Part shown: piece after piece, positions 9,122 through 20,959 of the stretch | How the letters are laid out: each line of letters starts with the position of its first letter | Numbering within the stretch: the first letter of the stretch is position 1 | NCBI GenBank assembly: GCA_905221605.1 | Contig: CAJNDS010002832.1 | Location: forward strand, 1-64,000 | Length of the DNA: 64,000 bases | From: Symbiodinium natans | Taxonomy: Eukaryota; Sar; Dinophyceae; Suessiales; Symbiodiniaceae | Reading direction: 5' to 3' | Position numbers and translations under genes: made by a program | Notes under the pieces: generated by a model | What the model was told of the DNA's origin: nothing | Database searches by the model: none | What the model saw: the letters and a program-made list of their open reading frames with translations, nothing else

Positions 9122-10033
9122 CTGTGTTTTTTTCACTGTGATCTCGTCGACCCCACATGACAAAGTGTATGCCATGATTACTCGCAGCACGTGCTTTGCG
9201 CACCAAGAGGAACTCCGAAGCCGCCGCAGCCGCCGCTTTCAACAACATAAATAAATGGCAACCAGTCGGTGTCAGCAGTCGGACAAACAGTGGTGGTGCA
9301 GTGGTGATTTTTTTTTTTTGCTCGCCTCTTGTTCGTCCGCAGGTGTCCGGTCGAGCATACAGCTGTTGCCAGGTCCCGCCAAGCGGAGTCGCTCTGTAGA
9401 TAACAAGGTTAAGCGGTGGCGGTCGTCGGCGCGACATTGGGCACCGTGGTGTTCGCCAGCCATTGTTGGAAACCACTTGCCCGTCGGCTCCAACTGCTTT
9501 CCACGCTCGTTCCAGGGTTTTTCGCCCTGCGCGCCAACAAGCCGGTGCGGGTGTATGGCAAAGCGTGGTTGCCCAAACGTTCTTCCCACTTGGGGCGAAA
9601 GTTTTCGTTCCAAATGATTTACCTTTAAAGGCAGCTGTTTAGGCTGGTCTCTTTTGCAGTAAGCAGGGAAAAATTGAGCCCTGGCGTTGTAAGCGCAATG
9701 AAACATGGACCGAATGCGAGAGCGTCCGAACTTGCTTTCAGCAACGGTTCCACGCCTTGCCATCCTTGGAAGGCTTGATTACAATCCCAGGAACTAGTGA
9801 TCCTGTTCCGTGTTCCGAGGATGCGCTGCGATATCGCTGCAGGTACGTTCTAGCTGGCTCCTTCTTGCCAGTCCCAATGATTCTGCGTAAGTGTAAGCGC
9901 GGCATTCACTTCCTCTTCGCTGCTTAGGAGCAATGGCTGCTTTGTTCTCGTCGGATGAGGTCCCACCTGAACATCGGGCAAGAGAGCTCTGTTGAACCGT
10001 TCGTGCTCAAGGAACGACTTGCTCTTGAGTTTG
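9122..10033. other. No recognisable gene
   Basis: Open frames on both strands (longest 163 codons, 9272-9763 minus) show no known motif. The stretch may include decayed upstream LINE sequence, because the endonuclease remnant at 9013-9121 points this way, but no RT motif was found. Confidence 0.5.
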
Positions 10034-10221
10034 CTGTGGAGGTCACTGGAGCTTTCTTACCTTTTCGATCAATTTTGCTGCCCCTCATCTTGGGTTTCAG
10101 ATTCTCCAGGTTTTGGTGCAAGGTCTGTGCGGGTGGTGAAAGGTGTGTGGATTTTGGAGACACAAAAAAGAGGGCCAGAAATCAACCCGAAATGGTGGGG
10201 AAGCCAAAGTGATCTCCACAG
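10034..10221. mobile_element. 188-bp MITE-like element (deletion derivative)
   Basis: Ends are imperfect inverted repeats: CTGTGGAGGTCACT on the left and the complement of CTGTGGAGATCACT on the right. Its left ~94 bases match 10715-10808 and its right ~95 bases match 11988-12083, which are the two ends of a larger element. It has the form expected of a non-autonomous element arising by loss of the interior. No clear target-site duplication was identified. Confidence 0.6.
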
Positions 10222-10714
10222 CGAGAAAGATCGCACGCGAACAATGCAAGACTCCTTTGTCTTGAATACCAGCTACAAGAAGAACACGCGTATCGACGGC
10301 GTTTTTTGTTTTCTTCAGTGTTGACGCAAGCAGTATCGAATAGAAAAAATCTTGTTTGTCTGTGAGTTGATTTCAATCATTATTGAACTTAAATGGGTTC
10401 CAAAAGCAGCTCAATTCTGGGCACCGAAAACGAGTCCTAGATTTTGGATTTCCTGTGTGAAACATACAAGCCACCCAGGTTGGAGCCTCAAATTGGAACC
10501 CAAGTTTGGAAGCCATTTTTGGGCCCAGTTGCGGCGTTTTTTTTCACACACGGGAAGCCAGATCTGGCTTTCACAGCTCCTCGTTGCGAGTAAAACAAAT
10601 AAGCCTCTCAGTCGGTTCCAGTCTAAGTCTTGTGTCAGTCTTCCCCCCAAAATTAGAACAGCAGGCAGCAAGGCGGCAAAGTGTGAACTTGTTTGGAATC
10701 GGAACTTTCTCTAA
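10222..10714. other. Spacer between the two related elements
   Basis: No gene recognised. Segments such as GGAAGCCA and several tracts of T/G recur, but no domain or RNA structure was identified. Confidence 0.5.
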
Positions 10715-12083
10715 CTGTGGAGGTCACTGGAGCTTCCCTACCTTTTCGATCAATTTTGCTGCCCCTCATCTTGGGTTTCAGATTCTCCAGGTTTTGGTGC
10801 AAGGCCTGAAGGCAGAAGAGAGAAAAGAAGGGTGCAGAGTCAACGTCGGTGGAAACTGCAGCTGGGAAAAGTTCAATGCTTTGAAACAAGTGTTTTTAAA
10901 AGCCTCTGACAGTGCCGTTTGGACAGAAATCAACTGCAGGACGAGACGAGTTCAACCGTGGTGTTAATGCGTTAAGGTTGCGCGCGACGCCCAAGCCAAA
11001 CCGCTTGAAAATTGCAAAGTGTATTACCAGAATGTGAATAAGTGCGAGCGAAGCGAGCGAAACACCAGAGTAAATTCAACAAATTTAACTGATCAAGTGT
11101 TGATTTTGAGGGTTTTTTTCAACATTTTCGGAGACTTCAGAAATTCTGAAAATTCGTTGAATGGTGCTGAATCCAGAGAAGAATTGCAACGCTCAAATTT
11201 CAGTGTGCCTTGAATTTCTGTTTGGCCATTTTGGAGAATCAAAGACAAGAGAAGTCAAAAAGTCGAATGGAATGGAAATCGAGGCTGGGCGACTCTCAAG
11301 TCGTTCTGGCCATGATGAGAGGTCAGTGTGATCTTTTTTTCAATTAGCAAGAACTGCAAAAACATTGGTTTTTCTTTTTGAACTTTGGAGAAATCGAGAA
11401 AACACTGGAAAGAAGCCAGAGTCGTGACACTCAGACAATTTTCTTCAGATTCAGCAGCAGATTCATACACAGCAACACTTTTTGTTTGTTTCAGTTCAAA
11501 TTGCCTTCGCCCGTCTGAACTCTTGCTTTTGTTCAATGGTTTTTTGTCGGGATGATCTCTCAGTTGAGTTGCAAGCTTCAGAAAGAGAGAGTTTCGAGAA
11601 ACCGCCCTGAACTAAAACACAAACAGGTCGTTCAGCAAGTGTTTTGGTGAGTGCTGTCAGCCCGGTAAGCTGTCGATTGACCAGAAAGACAGTGAAAAAA
11701 ATTGCACTCGGAACTTAAAGATGTCCATAAGAACGTGCATCCGGGTGTCAGTGTGTGGGTTAAGGGAGTCTCAGAAGTGACACCAAATCAAAAAAACAGT
11801 GACCTTGCAGTGTTTACCTCGTTTTTTCATTGTGAATGGGTGTGGGGTGTTGTGGTTTCGGCGTTTTGGCAGAGAGTCGTGTCATGGAGTGTGGTGTGTG
11901 TCATTATGTGGGTGCAAACTGGCTTTGGTGGGTGGTGTGCGTTTGCGTGTATGTCGGCTGGGTTCTGCTGGCTGTTCAATGTGGAAGTGTGCGGGTGGTG
12001 AAAGGTGTGTGGATTTTGGAGACACAAAAAAGAGGGCCAGAAATCAACCCGAAATGGTGGGGAAGCCGAAGTGATCTCCACAG
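10715..12083. mobile_element. 1.37-kb relative with the same inverted ends
   Basis: It starts CTGTGGAGGTCACTGG and ends with the complement of CTGTGGAGATCACT. Its outer ~95 bases on each side match the 188-bp element at 10034-10221. The interior (about 10809-11987) is T-rich with short frames (longest relevant 93 codons, 11255-11536 minus) and no transposase motif, so it is probably also non-autonomous. The alternative reading is that a full 188-bp element was split by an insertion at one point. Confidence 0.55.
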
Positions 12084-12875
12084 TACTCTGCACCCCTTCT
12101 TATTGGTGGGACTGTCGGAAAGAGGCGTTGAAGATGAACACAAACACTGTAAGCAGGTATGTACGACACTGGCCCGCATGTAAGGTCTTGCGCGTGTGCT
12201 TCTTGATGCGTTGGCCCAGGGTTGATCGGTGATCGCGTCACGATCAGTGTGGTCGTGGACTGTAGCGTCGTTCGCGACGGTGTGCGGTTCGCGTTGATGA
12301 TGTTGATGCTCTGCTTGATATTGGTCTTGGTATTGCCATCCACTGCACTGCCATGGGCGCCTCTGCTGACGGTAGCCCAGATGGGGGTTTCTTAGGCTGT
12401 AACCTGTGAATATAAAATCTAATGAGATCTTGTTACGAACAGGCCCCAAAAGAGGATTTCAGAAGGTCACAGTGTGGCCTTGAAATTTATTTAACAAAAT
12501 GACGAATGAGGCCAGAAGATTTCTCAGAGGAAGAGCTGTTCAGGTGTGGGCTGTGTTTTTTGTTTTTTGTTTGGCAAATATGAACTTGAAGCCCAAGAGA
12601 GGACAGCTTAGGGGATGGCTTGTGAACATAAGCTCTTATCAAACGCAAAGCTGAACGAGTTCCAAATGATATTGTTTTAGGGGGTGTGGCCGTTTTGTCT
12701 GAAAATTCCAATAGTACATATGTGATACACAGTTGCTTTGGACGAGTGAACTCTATGGCCTTCTGTTTCAATGCTTAAAATGAACCCGAATTTAAAGGTT
12801 AAGAGTGTAGGTTTAATAATTGCCAGCTTAGGCTGAAATGCCTATATCTTAAACCGTAAGCCTTTGCAAACCCAG
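12084..12875. other. No recognisable gene
   Basis: Short frames only. The sequence changes character at about 12876, where homology to the third tandem unit begins. Confidence 0.55.
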
Positions 12876-15800
12876 CATTGTATCAAATGATACCACGAGC
12901 TTTCACTATAGAACAAGCACCACAGTAACTCACCTGTTTTGTAAACAAATCAGCTTCTGAGATCCTGATGTGATTCAGACGCCGTTGTACCGCTCTTGAT
13001 GCTGGGTTTCGGACAAATTCAGAAATCCCAGAGTATGCGTGCTGTAAAGCTTTGCGTGACTCCGTGCCCACAGAGCCGCATGCGCAGCAGTGCGAAGCGT
13101 TTTGTGCTCGGCCAAGCCCCCGCCGCCCTAGGGTAGAAGGCCAGTCGTCCCAGCCATGGTGTGCCGAATTTTGGCATTCGCAGCTTGCCGGCACGTAGGG
13201 TTGTGAAACGGCGCGCGTCTTGGTTTTGGCTTTTACAAACGTGGCCCGCGAAAAGTCTTTTGAAGACGAAAGCCCGCAACCCTGAATATCAAAAGCAGTA
13301 CCCTTGTAGATGCCCTTGGTATGGAACTCTTGTAAAGCCCCTTGTAGTACTTCAGCCTAAGCCCACGAGTGGTCAGGCAGCATGTGTTGAGGATGCAGGG
13401 CTTTTCGGTAGAAGATTACTCGGGGAAGTTTTGTTATTTCGCTTCGAATTCGGTTGGGTCTAGCTGGGACTCATGCTTGGGGCTCAAAGCCATAGGAAAC
13501 GAGACAGCAATGTGTTTCAGATCGCTGCTGTGTGACTGGGTGTGTTCATTGCTTTCGGACGCGCGAGAAAGAGGAAGCACTGGTCATAATCTTAAAGAAG
13601 ACCCACAGCCATCACAGCATTGCAACAAAAACAATAGGCGCATCAACCACCCCATCAAAAAACCCTAAAGCGCCCAGTGCCCCCCCAATGCTCCCAAGCC
13701 CTCTTTTTGGAAGGATTGGGTTGAGCCCTGATGCCTAAAACCCTACACCCACGGTTTAGGGTGTAGGGCCCTAAACCCTAGACCCTAAACTCTTGTATTT
13801 GAAGCTGTCTCTCGTCTGAAGCTGATCCCTCGGCTCCGGGGTGTCAGGTCCTCCTGTCTGCAGCGCGGGCGCAGACCTGTGAGGATGGCCAGACATGCCA
13901 AGAGCCCGGGAATCTCGGCGAAGAGGGGTCGCTCCTTCAGGCGCGGATCAGCGAGGGGTCGGAAATGGACACCGGGATGGAGAACAGCGAGGACTCGGAG
14001 GAACCGCGGAGGAACGGATCGATGGCAAGCTACGTGGAGAAGGTGTTGGGCAAGGTGACGGCTCTCGGTGGCAGCCACCAGAAGAACGTGGAGCTAGCTA
14101 AGGATGAGGTCCGCAACCTCGCCATTCAAGTGGCAGCAGATCCCGACTACACCGTCTTCAACGTGAGCCAGTCCAACATGAACGACGCCTTTGAGAGGAT
14201 CATCGCTGAGATGGAAGATATCATCAACGACACCTTGGTGTCTTTGGACAAGGACCACAAGGAGTTCGACATCATGATCAATAATATCCTCCAGTGCGGG
14301 GTGAATCTCAAAGCCAGCAATGTGAGCGTGACGGAAATGAGCCCTGCCGTGTTGCTGCTCGGCGTCGAACATGATGTGTGCCGAAACGACACCGTTATCT
14401 TGCGGGACCAAAACCACACCGCCCAGACGAACTACTACAACTACATGGCGAACCCCAACATGCCCGACTGCGCGCAGAATTTCGGGCCAGGGACGTGCCC
14501 AGCGCAGCAGGACTTCTCAGTGCCGTTGTACTTCGACAGTGCCATTACATGTGCCAGCGAGGCGGAGAAATGGGCCGGGGCGTTCCACAAACAGGCGGTT
14601 AGCTTGAAAAGTGCGCATGAGATTGCGGAGAAGGCTGTGAAGGACAAGTATGAGGCGTGCGACACGACACAGCTGACCTATGAGCAGGCCTTCTGCACGT
14701 ATCGTACCGAGCTCATCGACCAATGCTCTGCGCTGGATAATTGCTACTCCAGCGCCGTGAGTGTGTTTAAGGCGACGAAGGATCTTATCCTCAAGTCCAA
14801 CTCGAGCCGCCACGTGGCCTACATCGCTGCCAGGCAAGTGCAATGCTACATCCGTGTGCTGCAGTCGGACAACCTCACAATGGCCGCAATCGAGGCCTGT
14901 GATCACACGAAGGTCGACACGTCCCCCCTGGCGCTGACCGTGCCTACTATTCCCCCCAAGCCCGCCTGCGACGTCTCCCTTGCGGCGGAGCACCCGTGTG
15001 GCACAGCGTGGGTCACCAAGAACTACAAGGACAGCACCAAGTACTGGGTCAAGGAGGAGATTGCCCACAAGAACTGTGCCGGGCTCGGTGAAGTGTGGGG
15101 GTTCACAGTTCACGTGGTCGTTGCGCAACTTTAGATTCCCTCTACGACTCTACGAGCATGTAATTCCCGAGACCACCAAGAATCGAATGGTGCCGAAACC
15201 TGGTGAACGACACATGCGTCAGCCTCGAAAGAACTGCTGAAGGCTTTGATAAGCGGCCCTTTTAAAGCCCGAACCCAAACCCAAACCCGACCCCCTAAAG
15301 CCGGAGAAGTATCCCAAACCGCAATCCAAAAGCAAACCCTAAATCCCAGAAGCCCCAAACCATCCCAAACCCCAACAGTCACTGCAGGTATGCCATGCCT
15401 GACCGAGTCCTTGAACCTCGACCTGATGCGGACTAGCGACACTTGGTAGTTGTTCAATGTGGCAAGCTTTAACAACTTCGTTGGGTTATTATGTTCCCGA
15501 AACTTCTGGGTTTCGTGGCTTACGGATTTAGTCTTCAGGCGTAATCTTAGATGCTATAGCGTGTGCAGTAGAACTGGACGAATGAGGCCAGGGTTCCTGG
15601 CGTTCAGGCAATCTTGGAGACAGCTGCCAGGATCTGGATAAAGTATACGCTTTTACTTTCTTGGGTTTCTCGAGTCGTGTGTCTTTGTGGGCCAACCGGG
15701 CTTGTGGAGTTGCTGTCGACTGGTGGAGGGGGGGGGAGGTGCTTGTTCCGTTTCTGCTGATCTGGGAGCCGTTAAGACCTTGCTCTTCCTAGGCGACGTA

Positions 15801-16530
15801 AGCCCCAAGCCATCCCCAAAGCCCAAATAAAACCCTGAAGAACCCTTAAGAGCGAAGGTTGCGGCGACTCGTGAGGGCCTTACAGGTGTGGTGTGTCTTC
15901 CATGCCAGAAGAGGTGTTTGGGGCTGTGACGGTGATGTGCGAAAGAAGACCTGTAAGGTGCATCCAGCAGCGGCAACAGAGCACTGAGCTAAAGCGTTTG
16001 GCCCCGAGGAATGCAGGCCGAGGAATTCAGTCGCGATCGCGCTGCGTGCAGCAAGTGCTTCAGAGGCAGAGGCTCCCAAAGGTCTAGAGTCTAGAGTCCG
16101 TGTTGCGATGCTGCGATACTCCAACAGTTCTTTTGCCTCGTGCCCGAAGCCATGCGTAGCTAGGAGCCAGATCGCATTTAAAAAAATTTTGAGCCCCCGG
16201 CGACAAATGTTGCAGGGGCTGTGCAATGTATGGCGACTTTCCCTCAGACGGTCGGGTGTGAAATCATCGAAGCCGTCGGAGAGGTGCGAGAGGTGCCAGC
16301 TGGGCCTTCAGAGCGGTACCCGAAGGTTTCTATCAGGTTCCAGTCTCCGGACGCCCTGATGCGCTGCTGCGCTTTACCATGCAAGATTCCAGCCAATGTG
16401 ACCTGTGCAGGGCTCATCGAAGTTCCTGTACTGGACTCTTTCAGCCAATGTGACTAATGTGACCTATCTCAGCCTATGACGACAGCCGAGTCTACGAACA
16501 ATGTCCTGAGTTGCATAGTCTCTTGCAAGG
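12876..16530 (+). repeat. Tandem gene unit, copy 1 (~3.65 kb)
   Basis: The start (TTGTATCAAATGATACCAC) matches 23806 onward. The gene, its 3' flank and the end block (GTCTCTTGCAAGG) match copies 2 and 3. The coding part is nearly identical between copies, while flanks carry many indels. The unit ends in a short CCCAAACCCT run where copy 2 begins. Confidence 0.85.
13965..15134 (+). CDS. Cys-rich, probably secreted protein of unknown function (copy 1)
   Basis: An uninterrupted 389-codon frame runs from the first ATG shared by all three copies (MDTGMENSEDSEEP). The product has about 14 cysteines spread over its length and about seven N-glycosylation sequons (NVS, NDT, NHT, NSS, NLT), typical of a lumenal or extracellular protein. 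No family was recognised. The frame is open upstream to PSAPGCQVLLSAARAQTCEDG, which resembles the end of a signal peptide. In this copy the ATG used by copies 2 and 3 at that place is ACC, so either an upstream exon supplies the start or translation begins at 13965. A T/C-rich tract ending CTGCAG just before this region looks like a splice acceptor. One extra codon distinguishes it from copies 2 and 3 (ADPDYTVF against ADPYTVF). Confidence 0.85.
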   Translation: MDTGMENSEDSEEPRRNGSMASYVEKVLGKVTALGGSHQKNVELAKDEVRNLAIQVAADPDYTVFNVSQSNMNDAFERIIAEMEDIINDTLVSLDKDHKEFDIMINNILQCGVNLKASNVSVTEMSPAVLLLGVEHDVCRNDTVILRDQNHTAQTNYYNYMANPNMPDCAQNFGPGTCPAQQDFSVPLYFDSAITCASEAEKWAGAFHKQAVSLKSAHEIAEKAVKDKYEACDTTQLTYEQAFCTYRTELIDQCSALDNCYSSAVSVFKATKDLILKSNSSRHVAYIAARQVQCYIRVLQSDNLTMAAIEACDHTKVDTSPLALTVPTIPPKPACDVSLAAEHPCGTAWVTKNYKDSTKYWVKEEIAHKNCAGLGEVWGFTVHVVVAQL

Positions 16531-17402
16531 TTCCAAGTCACCCAAACCCTATGCTGCGAAGCTTTGCGTGACTCCGTGCCAGGGCCGCATGCGCAGCAGT
16601 GCGAAGCGTTTTGCGCTCGGCCAGCCCCCGACACCCCCTGGGGTAGAAGTAGTAGCAGGCCAATCGTCCCAGCCATGGTGTGCCGAATTTTGGCATTCGC
16701 AGCTTGCCGGCATGTGGGGTTGCGGTTTGGCTTCTACAGACGTGGCCCGTGGAAAAGTCTGTTGAAGACGAAAGCCCTGAACCCTCAACATCAAAAGCAG
16801 TACCCTTGTAGATGCCCCTGATATGGAACTCTTGTAGAGCCCCTTGTAGCACTCAAGCCTAAACCCACGAGTGGTCAGGCAGCACGTGTTGAGGATGCAG
16901 GGCTTTAAGGTTCCTCGGGGAATTCTGGTTACTTCGCTTCGAATCCGGTTGGAAGGGCCGAATGGTCACTAGGTAGGCCAGTGGGGCCCCACTGTGTCCT
17001 CCTCTTGGCCTTTTTTGGAGGACCTTGTTTGATCAGATTGTTCAGAGGCATGGGGAGCTGGGACTCATGCTTGGGGCGCAAAGCCATGGGAATCGAGTCG
17101 AGACAGCAATGTGTTTCAGATCGCCGCTGTGTGAGCCGGCACTTATTCCTGGGCGTGCTAATTGCTTTTGGACGACAAAAACAATAGGCGCATCAACCAC
17201 CCTATCAAGAAACCCTAAAGCGCCCGGTGCCCGCCCAATGCTCCCAAGCCCTCTCTTTGGAAGGATTGGGGTGAGCCCTATTATAATGCCTAAAACCCAA
17301 CACCCGCGGTTTCCCCTAGACCCTAAACCCTTCTATTAGAAGCTCTCTCTCGTCTGAAGCTGTACGGGGTGTCAGGTCCTCTTGTCTGCAGCGCGGGCGC
17401 AG

Positions 17403-18659
17403 ATGTGTGAGGATGGCCAGACATGCCAAGTGCATGGGAATCTCGGCGAAGAGGGGTCGCTCCTTCAGGCGCGGATCAGCGAGGGGTCGGAAATGGACAC
17501 CGGGATGGAGAACAGCGAGGACTCGGAGGAACCGCGGAGGAACGGATCCATGGCAAGCTACGTGGAAAAGGTGTTGGGCAAGGTGACGGCTCTCGGTGGC
17601 AGCCACCAGAAGAACGTGGAGCTAGCTAAGGATGAGGTCCGCAACCTCGCCGTTCAAGTGGCGGCAGATCCCTACACCGTCTTCAACGTGAGCCAGTCCA
17701 ACATGAACGACGCCTTTGAGAGGATCATCGCTGAGATGGAAGATATCATCAACGACACCTTGGTGTCTTTGGACAAGGACCACAAGGAGTTCGACATCAT
17801 GATCAATAATATCCTCCAGTGCGGTGTGAATCTCAAGGCCAGCAATGTGAGCGTGACGGAAATGAGCCCTGCCGTGTTGCTGCTCGGCGTCGAACATGAT
17901 GTGTGCCGAAACGACACCGTTGACTTGCGGGACAAAAACCACACCGCCCAGACGAACTACTACAACTACATGGCGAACCCCAACATGCCCGACTGCGCGC
18001 AGAATTTCGGGCCAGGGACGTGCCCAGCGCAGCAGGACTTCTCAGTGCCGTTGTACTTCGACAATGCCATTACATGTGCCAGCGAGGCGGAGAAATGGGC
18101 TGGGGCTTTCCACAAACAGGCGGTTAGCTTGAAAACTGCGCATGAGATTGCGGAGAAGGCTGTGAAGGACAAGTATGAGGCGTGCGACACGACACAGCTG
18201 ACCTATGAGCAGGCCTTCTGCACTTATCGTACCGAGCTCATCGACCAATGCTCTGCGCTGGATAACTGCTACTCCAGCGCCGTGAGTGTGTTTAAGGCGA
18301 CGAAGGATCTTATCCTCAAGTCCAACTCGAGCCGCCACGTGGCCTACATCGCTGCCAGGCAAGTGCAATGCTACATCCGTGTGCTGCAGTCGGACAACCT
18401 CACAATGGCCGCAATCGAGGCCTGTGATCACACGAAGGTCGACACGTCCCCCCTGGCGCTGACCGTGCCTACTATTCCCCCCAAGCCCGCCTGCGACGTC
18501 TCCCTTGCGGCGGAGCACCCGTGTGGCGCAGCGTGGGTCACCAAGAACTACGAGGACAGCACCAAGTACTGGGTCAAGGAGCAGATTGCCCACAAGAACT
18601 GTGCCGGGCTCGGTGAAGTATGGGGATTCACAGTTTACGTGGTCGTTGCGCAAGTTTAG
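17403..18659 (+). CDS. Cys-rich, probably secreted protein of unknown function (copy 2)
   Basis: This is the same protein as copy 1, with only a handful of amino-acid differences over ~380 residues. Here an in-frame ATG (17403, MCEDGQTC) precedes the common MDTGMEN start at 17493, giving 418 codons; which one is used is unclear. The frame continues upstream to VRSSCLQ-like sequence with a CTTGTCTGCAG acceptor-like junction. The pattern of cysteines and sequons is conserved. High identity in the gene against indel-rich flanks suggests recent duplication with purifying selection or gene conversion. Confidence 0.85.
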   Translation: MCEDGQTCQVHGNLGEEGSLLQARISEGSEMDTGMENSEDSEEPRRNGSMASYVEKVLGKVTALGGSHQKNVELAKDEVRNLAVQVAADPYTVFNVSQSNMNDAFERIIAEMEDIINDTLVSLDKDHKEFDIMINNILQCGVNLKASNVSVTEMSPAVLLLGVEHDVCRNDTVDLRDKNHTAQTNYYNYMANPNMPDCAQNFGPGTCPAQQDFSVPLYFDNAITCASEAEKWAGAFHKQAVSLKTAHEIAEKAVKDKYEACDTTQLTYEQAFCTYRTELIDQCSALDNCYSSAVSVFKATKDLILKSNSSRHVAYIAARQVQCYIRVLQSDNLTMAAIEACDHTKVDTSPLALTVPTIPPKPACDVSLAAEHPCGAAWVTKNYEDSTKYWVKEQIAHKNCAGLGEVWGFTVYVVVAQV

Positions 18660-20030
18660 ATTCCCTCTACGACTCTACGAGCATGTAATTCCTGAGACCA
18701 CCAAGAAGCGAATGGTGCCGAAACCTGGTGAACGACACATGCGTCAGCCTCGAAAGAACTGCTGAAGGCTTTTACAAGCCCTTTGAAAGCCCTTTCAAAG
18801 CCGAACCCAAACCCAAACCCGGACCCCCTAAAGCCGGAGAAGTATCCCAAACCACAATCCAAAAGCAAACCCAAAATCCCAGAAGCCCCAAACCATCCCA
18901 AACTCCAAACAGCCCCAAACCCCAAAAGTCACTGCAGGTATGCCATGCCTGACCGAGTCCCTGAACCTCGGGCAGACGTTGAAAAACGACACTTGTTGAC
19001 CAATATTGCAACCTTTAACAACTTTGTTGGGTTGCTATGTTTTTTCGAGCCTTCTCTAGGTTTACAAACGTGTAGTTCGCCAAGTAAAACTGGACGAATG
19101 AGGCCGACATTCAAGGCGTTCAGGATATCTTGGAGATAGCTGCCAGGATCTGGATAAAGTATACGCTTTTGCTTTCTTGGGTTTCTCGAGTCGCGTGTCT
19201 TCTTGGTCTTTCTGGGCCAACGGGCTTCTGGAGTAGTATGCTGTCGACTTGTTCCATTTCTGCTGATCTGGGAGCCGGTAAGACCTTGCTCTTCTGAGGC
19301 GAAGCCCCAAGCAATAAGCTTCATAAACCCCTAAAGCCCTTAAGAACCCCTATAAGGGCCCTCAAGAGCCCAGGTTGGGGCGTCGTCTCGTGAGGGCCTT
19401 ACAGGTGTGGTGTGTCTTCCATGCGAGAAGAGGTGTTTGGTGATGTGCGAAAGAAGACCTGTAAGGTGCATCCAGCAGCGGCAACAGAGCACTGAGCTAA
19501 AGCGTTTGGCCCCGAGGAATGCAGGCCAAGGAATTCAGTCGCGATCGCGCTGCGTGCAGCAAGTGCTTCAGAGGCGGAGGCTCTCAAAGGTCCAGAGTCC
19601 AGAGTTCGTGTTGTGCTGCTCTAACAGTTCTTGTGCCTCGTGCCCGAAGCCATGCGTAGCTAGGAGACAGATCGCATTTTTAGAAAAATTTTGAGCCCTC
19701 GGCGAGAAACTTCGCCTGGGCTGTGCAATGTATGGCGACTTTCCCTCAGACGGTCGGGTGTGAAATCATCGAAGCCGTCGGAGAGGTGCCAGCTGGGCCG
19801 TCAGAGCGGTGCCCGGAGGTTTGGATGATGTTCCAGTCTCCGGATGCCTGCGGGCTTGGCGATGCCAATGTGACCTGTGCAGGGTCTCATCGCAGTTCCT
19901 GTACTCGGATCTTTCAGCCAATGTGTTGACTCTTACAGCCAATGTGCCAAATCTCAGCCAATGACGACAGGCGAGTCTATGAACAATGTCCTTAGCTGCA
20001 AAGTCTCTTGCAAAGGTCCCAGGTCACTTA

Positions 20031-20096
20031 AACCCTAAACCCTAAAACCATAAATCCCAAACCCTAAACCCCCCTAAACCCTAAACCTTAAATTGG
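20031..20096 (-). repeat. Interstitial CCCTAAA array
   Basis: Several imperfect CCCTAAA units at the end of tandem unit 2. The G-rich strand is the minus strand. Confidence 0.8.
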
Positions 20097-20194
20097 AGGC
20101 ATTTGTGCCTCAAGCCCGATGCAACGGGGTAGGATCCCTCCCACCGTGGTGTGCCGACTGCAATGGAAGCTTGGCGGCCTTCCGGCGGTTCTTT

Positions 20195-20262
20195 GGGTTT
20201 GGGGTTTGGGGTTTGGGGGTTTGGGGGTTTGGGGGTTTAGGGTTTAGGGTTTAGGGTTTATG
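20195..20262 (+). repeat. Interstitial TTTGGGG/TTTAGGG array
   Basis: GGTTTGGGG variants pass into perfect TTTAGGG units. It faces the CCCTAAA array at 20031-20096 across a ~100-bp block. Confidence 0.85.
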
Positions 20263-20959
20263 GTAGTCTGATTGGGAAGGTTCCACATAAGGGTTCCTGA
20301 AATTAGGGCTCCATACCGCATGGACCATACGGGTTGGTTGGGCCAGTTCGCATCCCAGAGAGGTGAAAAAGGTCGCTGCTGTGGTCAGCACCACCGCTTC
20401 CAGGCCAGGGGTGCTATGTAAATTCTGTATGTATGTGGAGTCCAGCAAGAGTCGGATTCGGGGATGGTTGCTTCAGGGCTTCGGAGCAGGGATGGGGGGG
20501 GGGTTTCGCATCGTTGCTTGTGCAAATGAAGGGAAGGCACATCGCGTCCCATCTTTCTCTCTCGGAAGTTCGCCAATCGCCTCTTCTTGAAGGATCTGAA
20601 CATCTGAACACCGTGTTGATGCTTCAATCAGAAGTGGGCCGTTTTCACCCTCAACACCGACATAGGCACATCAAAGCATGTCTAGCCACCGAGGTAAGCC
20701 AAATATAGTCGAGCTCTGCTATGTGCTGCAGGCGGCAGAGCTTGGGTGCCAGAATTGCCAGAAGGATTCCGGATTGCCGTCATGAGTGGCACAGGAAAGA
20801 ACTAGCAGCATGCTGAACACTATCGTGCATTATGCTTGGTTTTTTAAAGCTAGTTTTTGTTGATGACTAGTTGAGGTAGAGTGCTGTTGCGGTATCCTCT
20901 TCACGCATGCGGCTGTACGGTTGCACTGTCGTGGCAAGTTCGTTCTGCCAGGCTTTGTC

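Larger units (their letters stand above)
16531..20096 (+). repeat. Tandem gene unit, copy 2 (~3.56 kb)
   Basis: Begins inside the upstream flank (at the part matching 13040 of copy 1), right after the CCCAAACCCT run. It lacks the first ~160 bases of the unit. It ends in a CCCTAAA array (20031-20096). Confidence 0.85.

Noticed and set aside
8879..9190. 103-codon minus ORF as a Gly-rich protein
   Set aside because: Only the LINE endonuclease segment is meaningful; the Gly-rich tail is translation of the C-rich satellite.
9272..9763. 163-codon minus-strand ORF as a gene
   Set aside because: No recognisable motif; lies upstream of a LINE remnant but lacks any RT signature.
11225..11234. GCCATTTTGG, a 10-base match to the middle of the dinoflagellate spliced leader
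   Set aside because: Ten bases are expected by chance about once in ten such windows and the flanks do not match.
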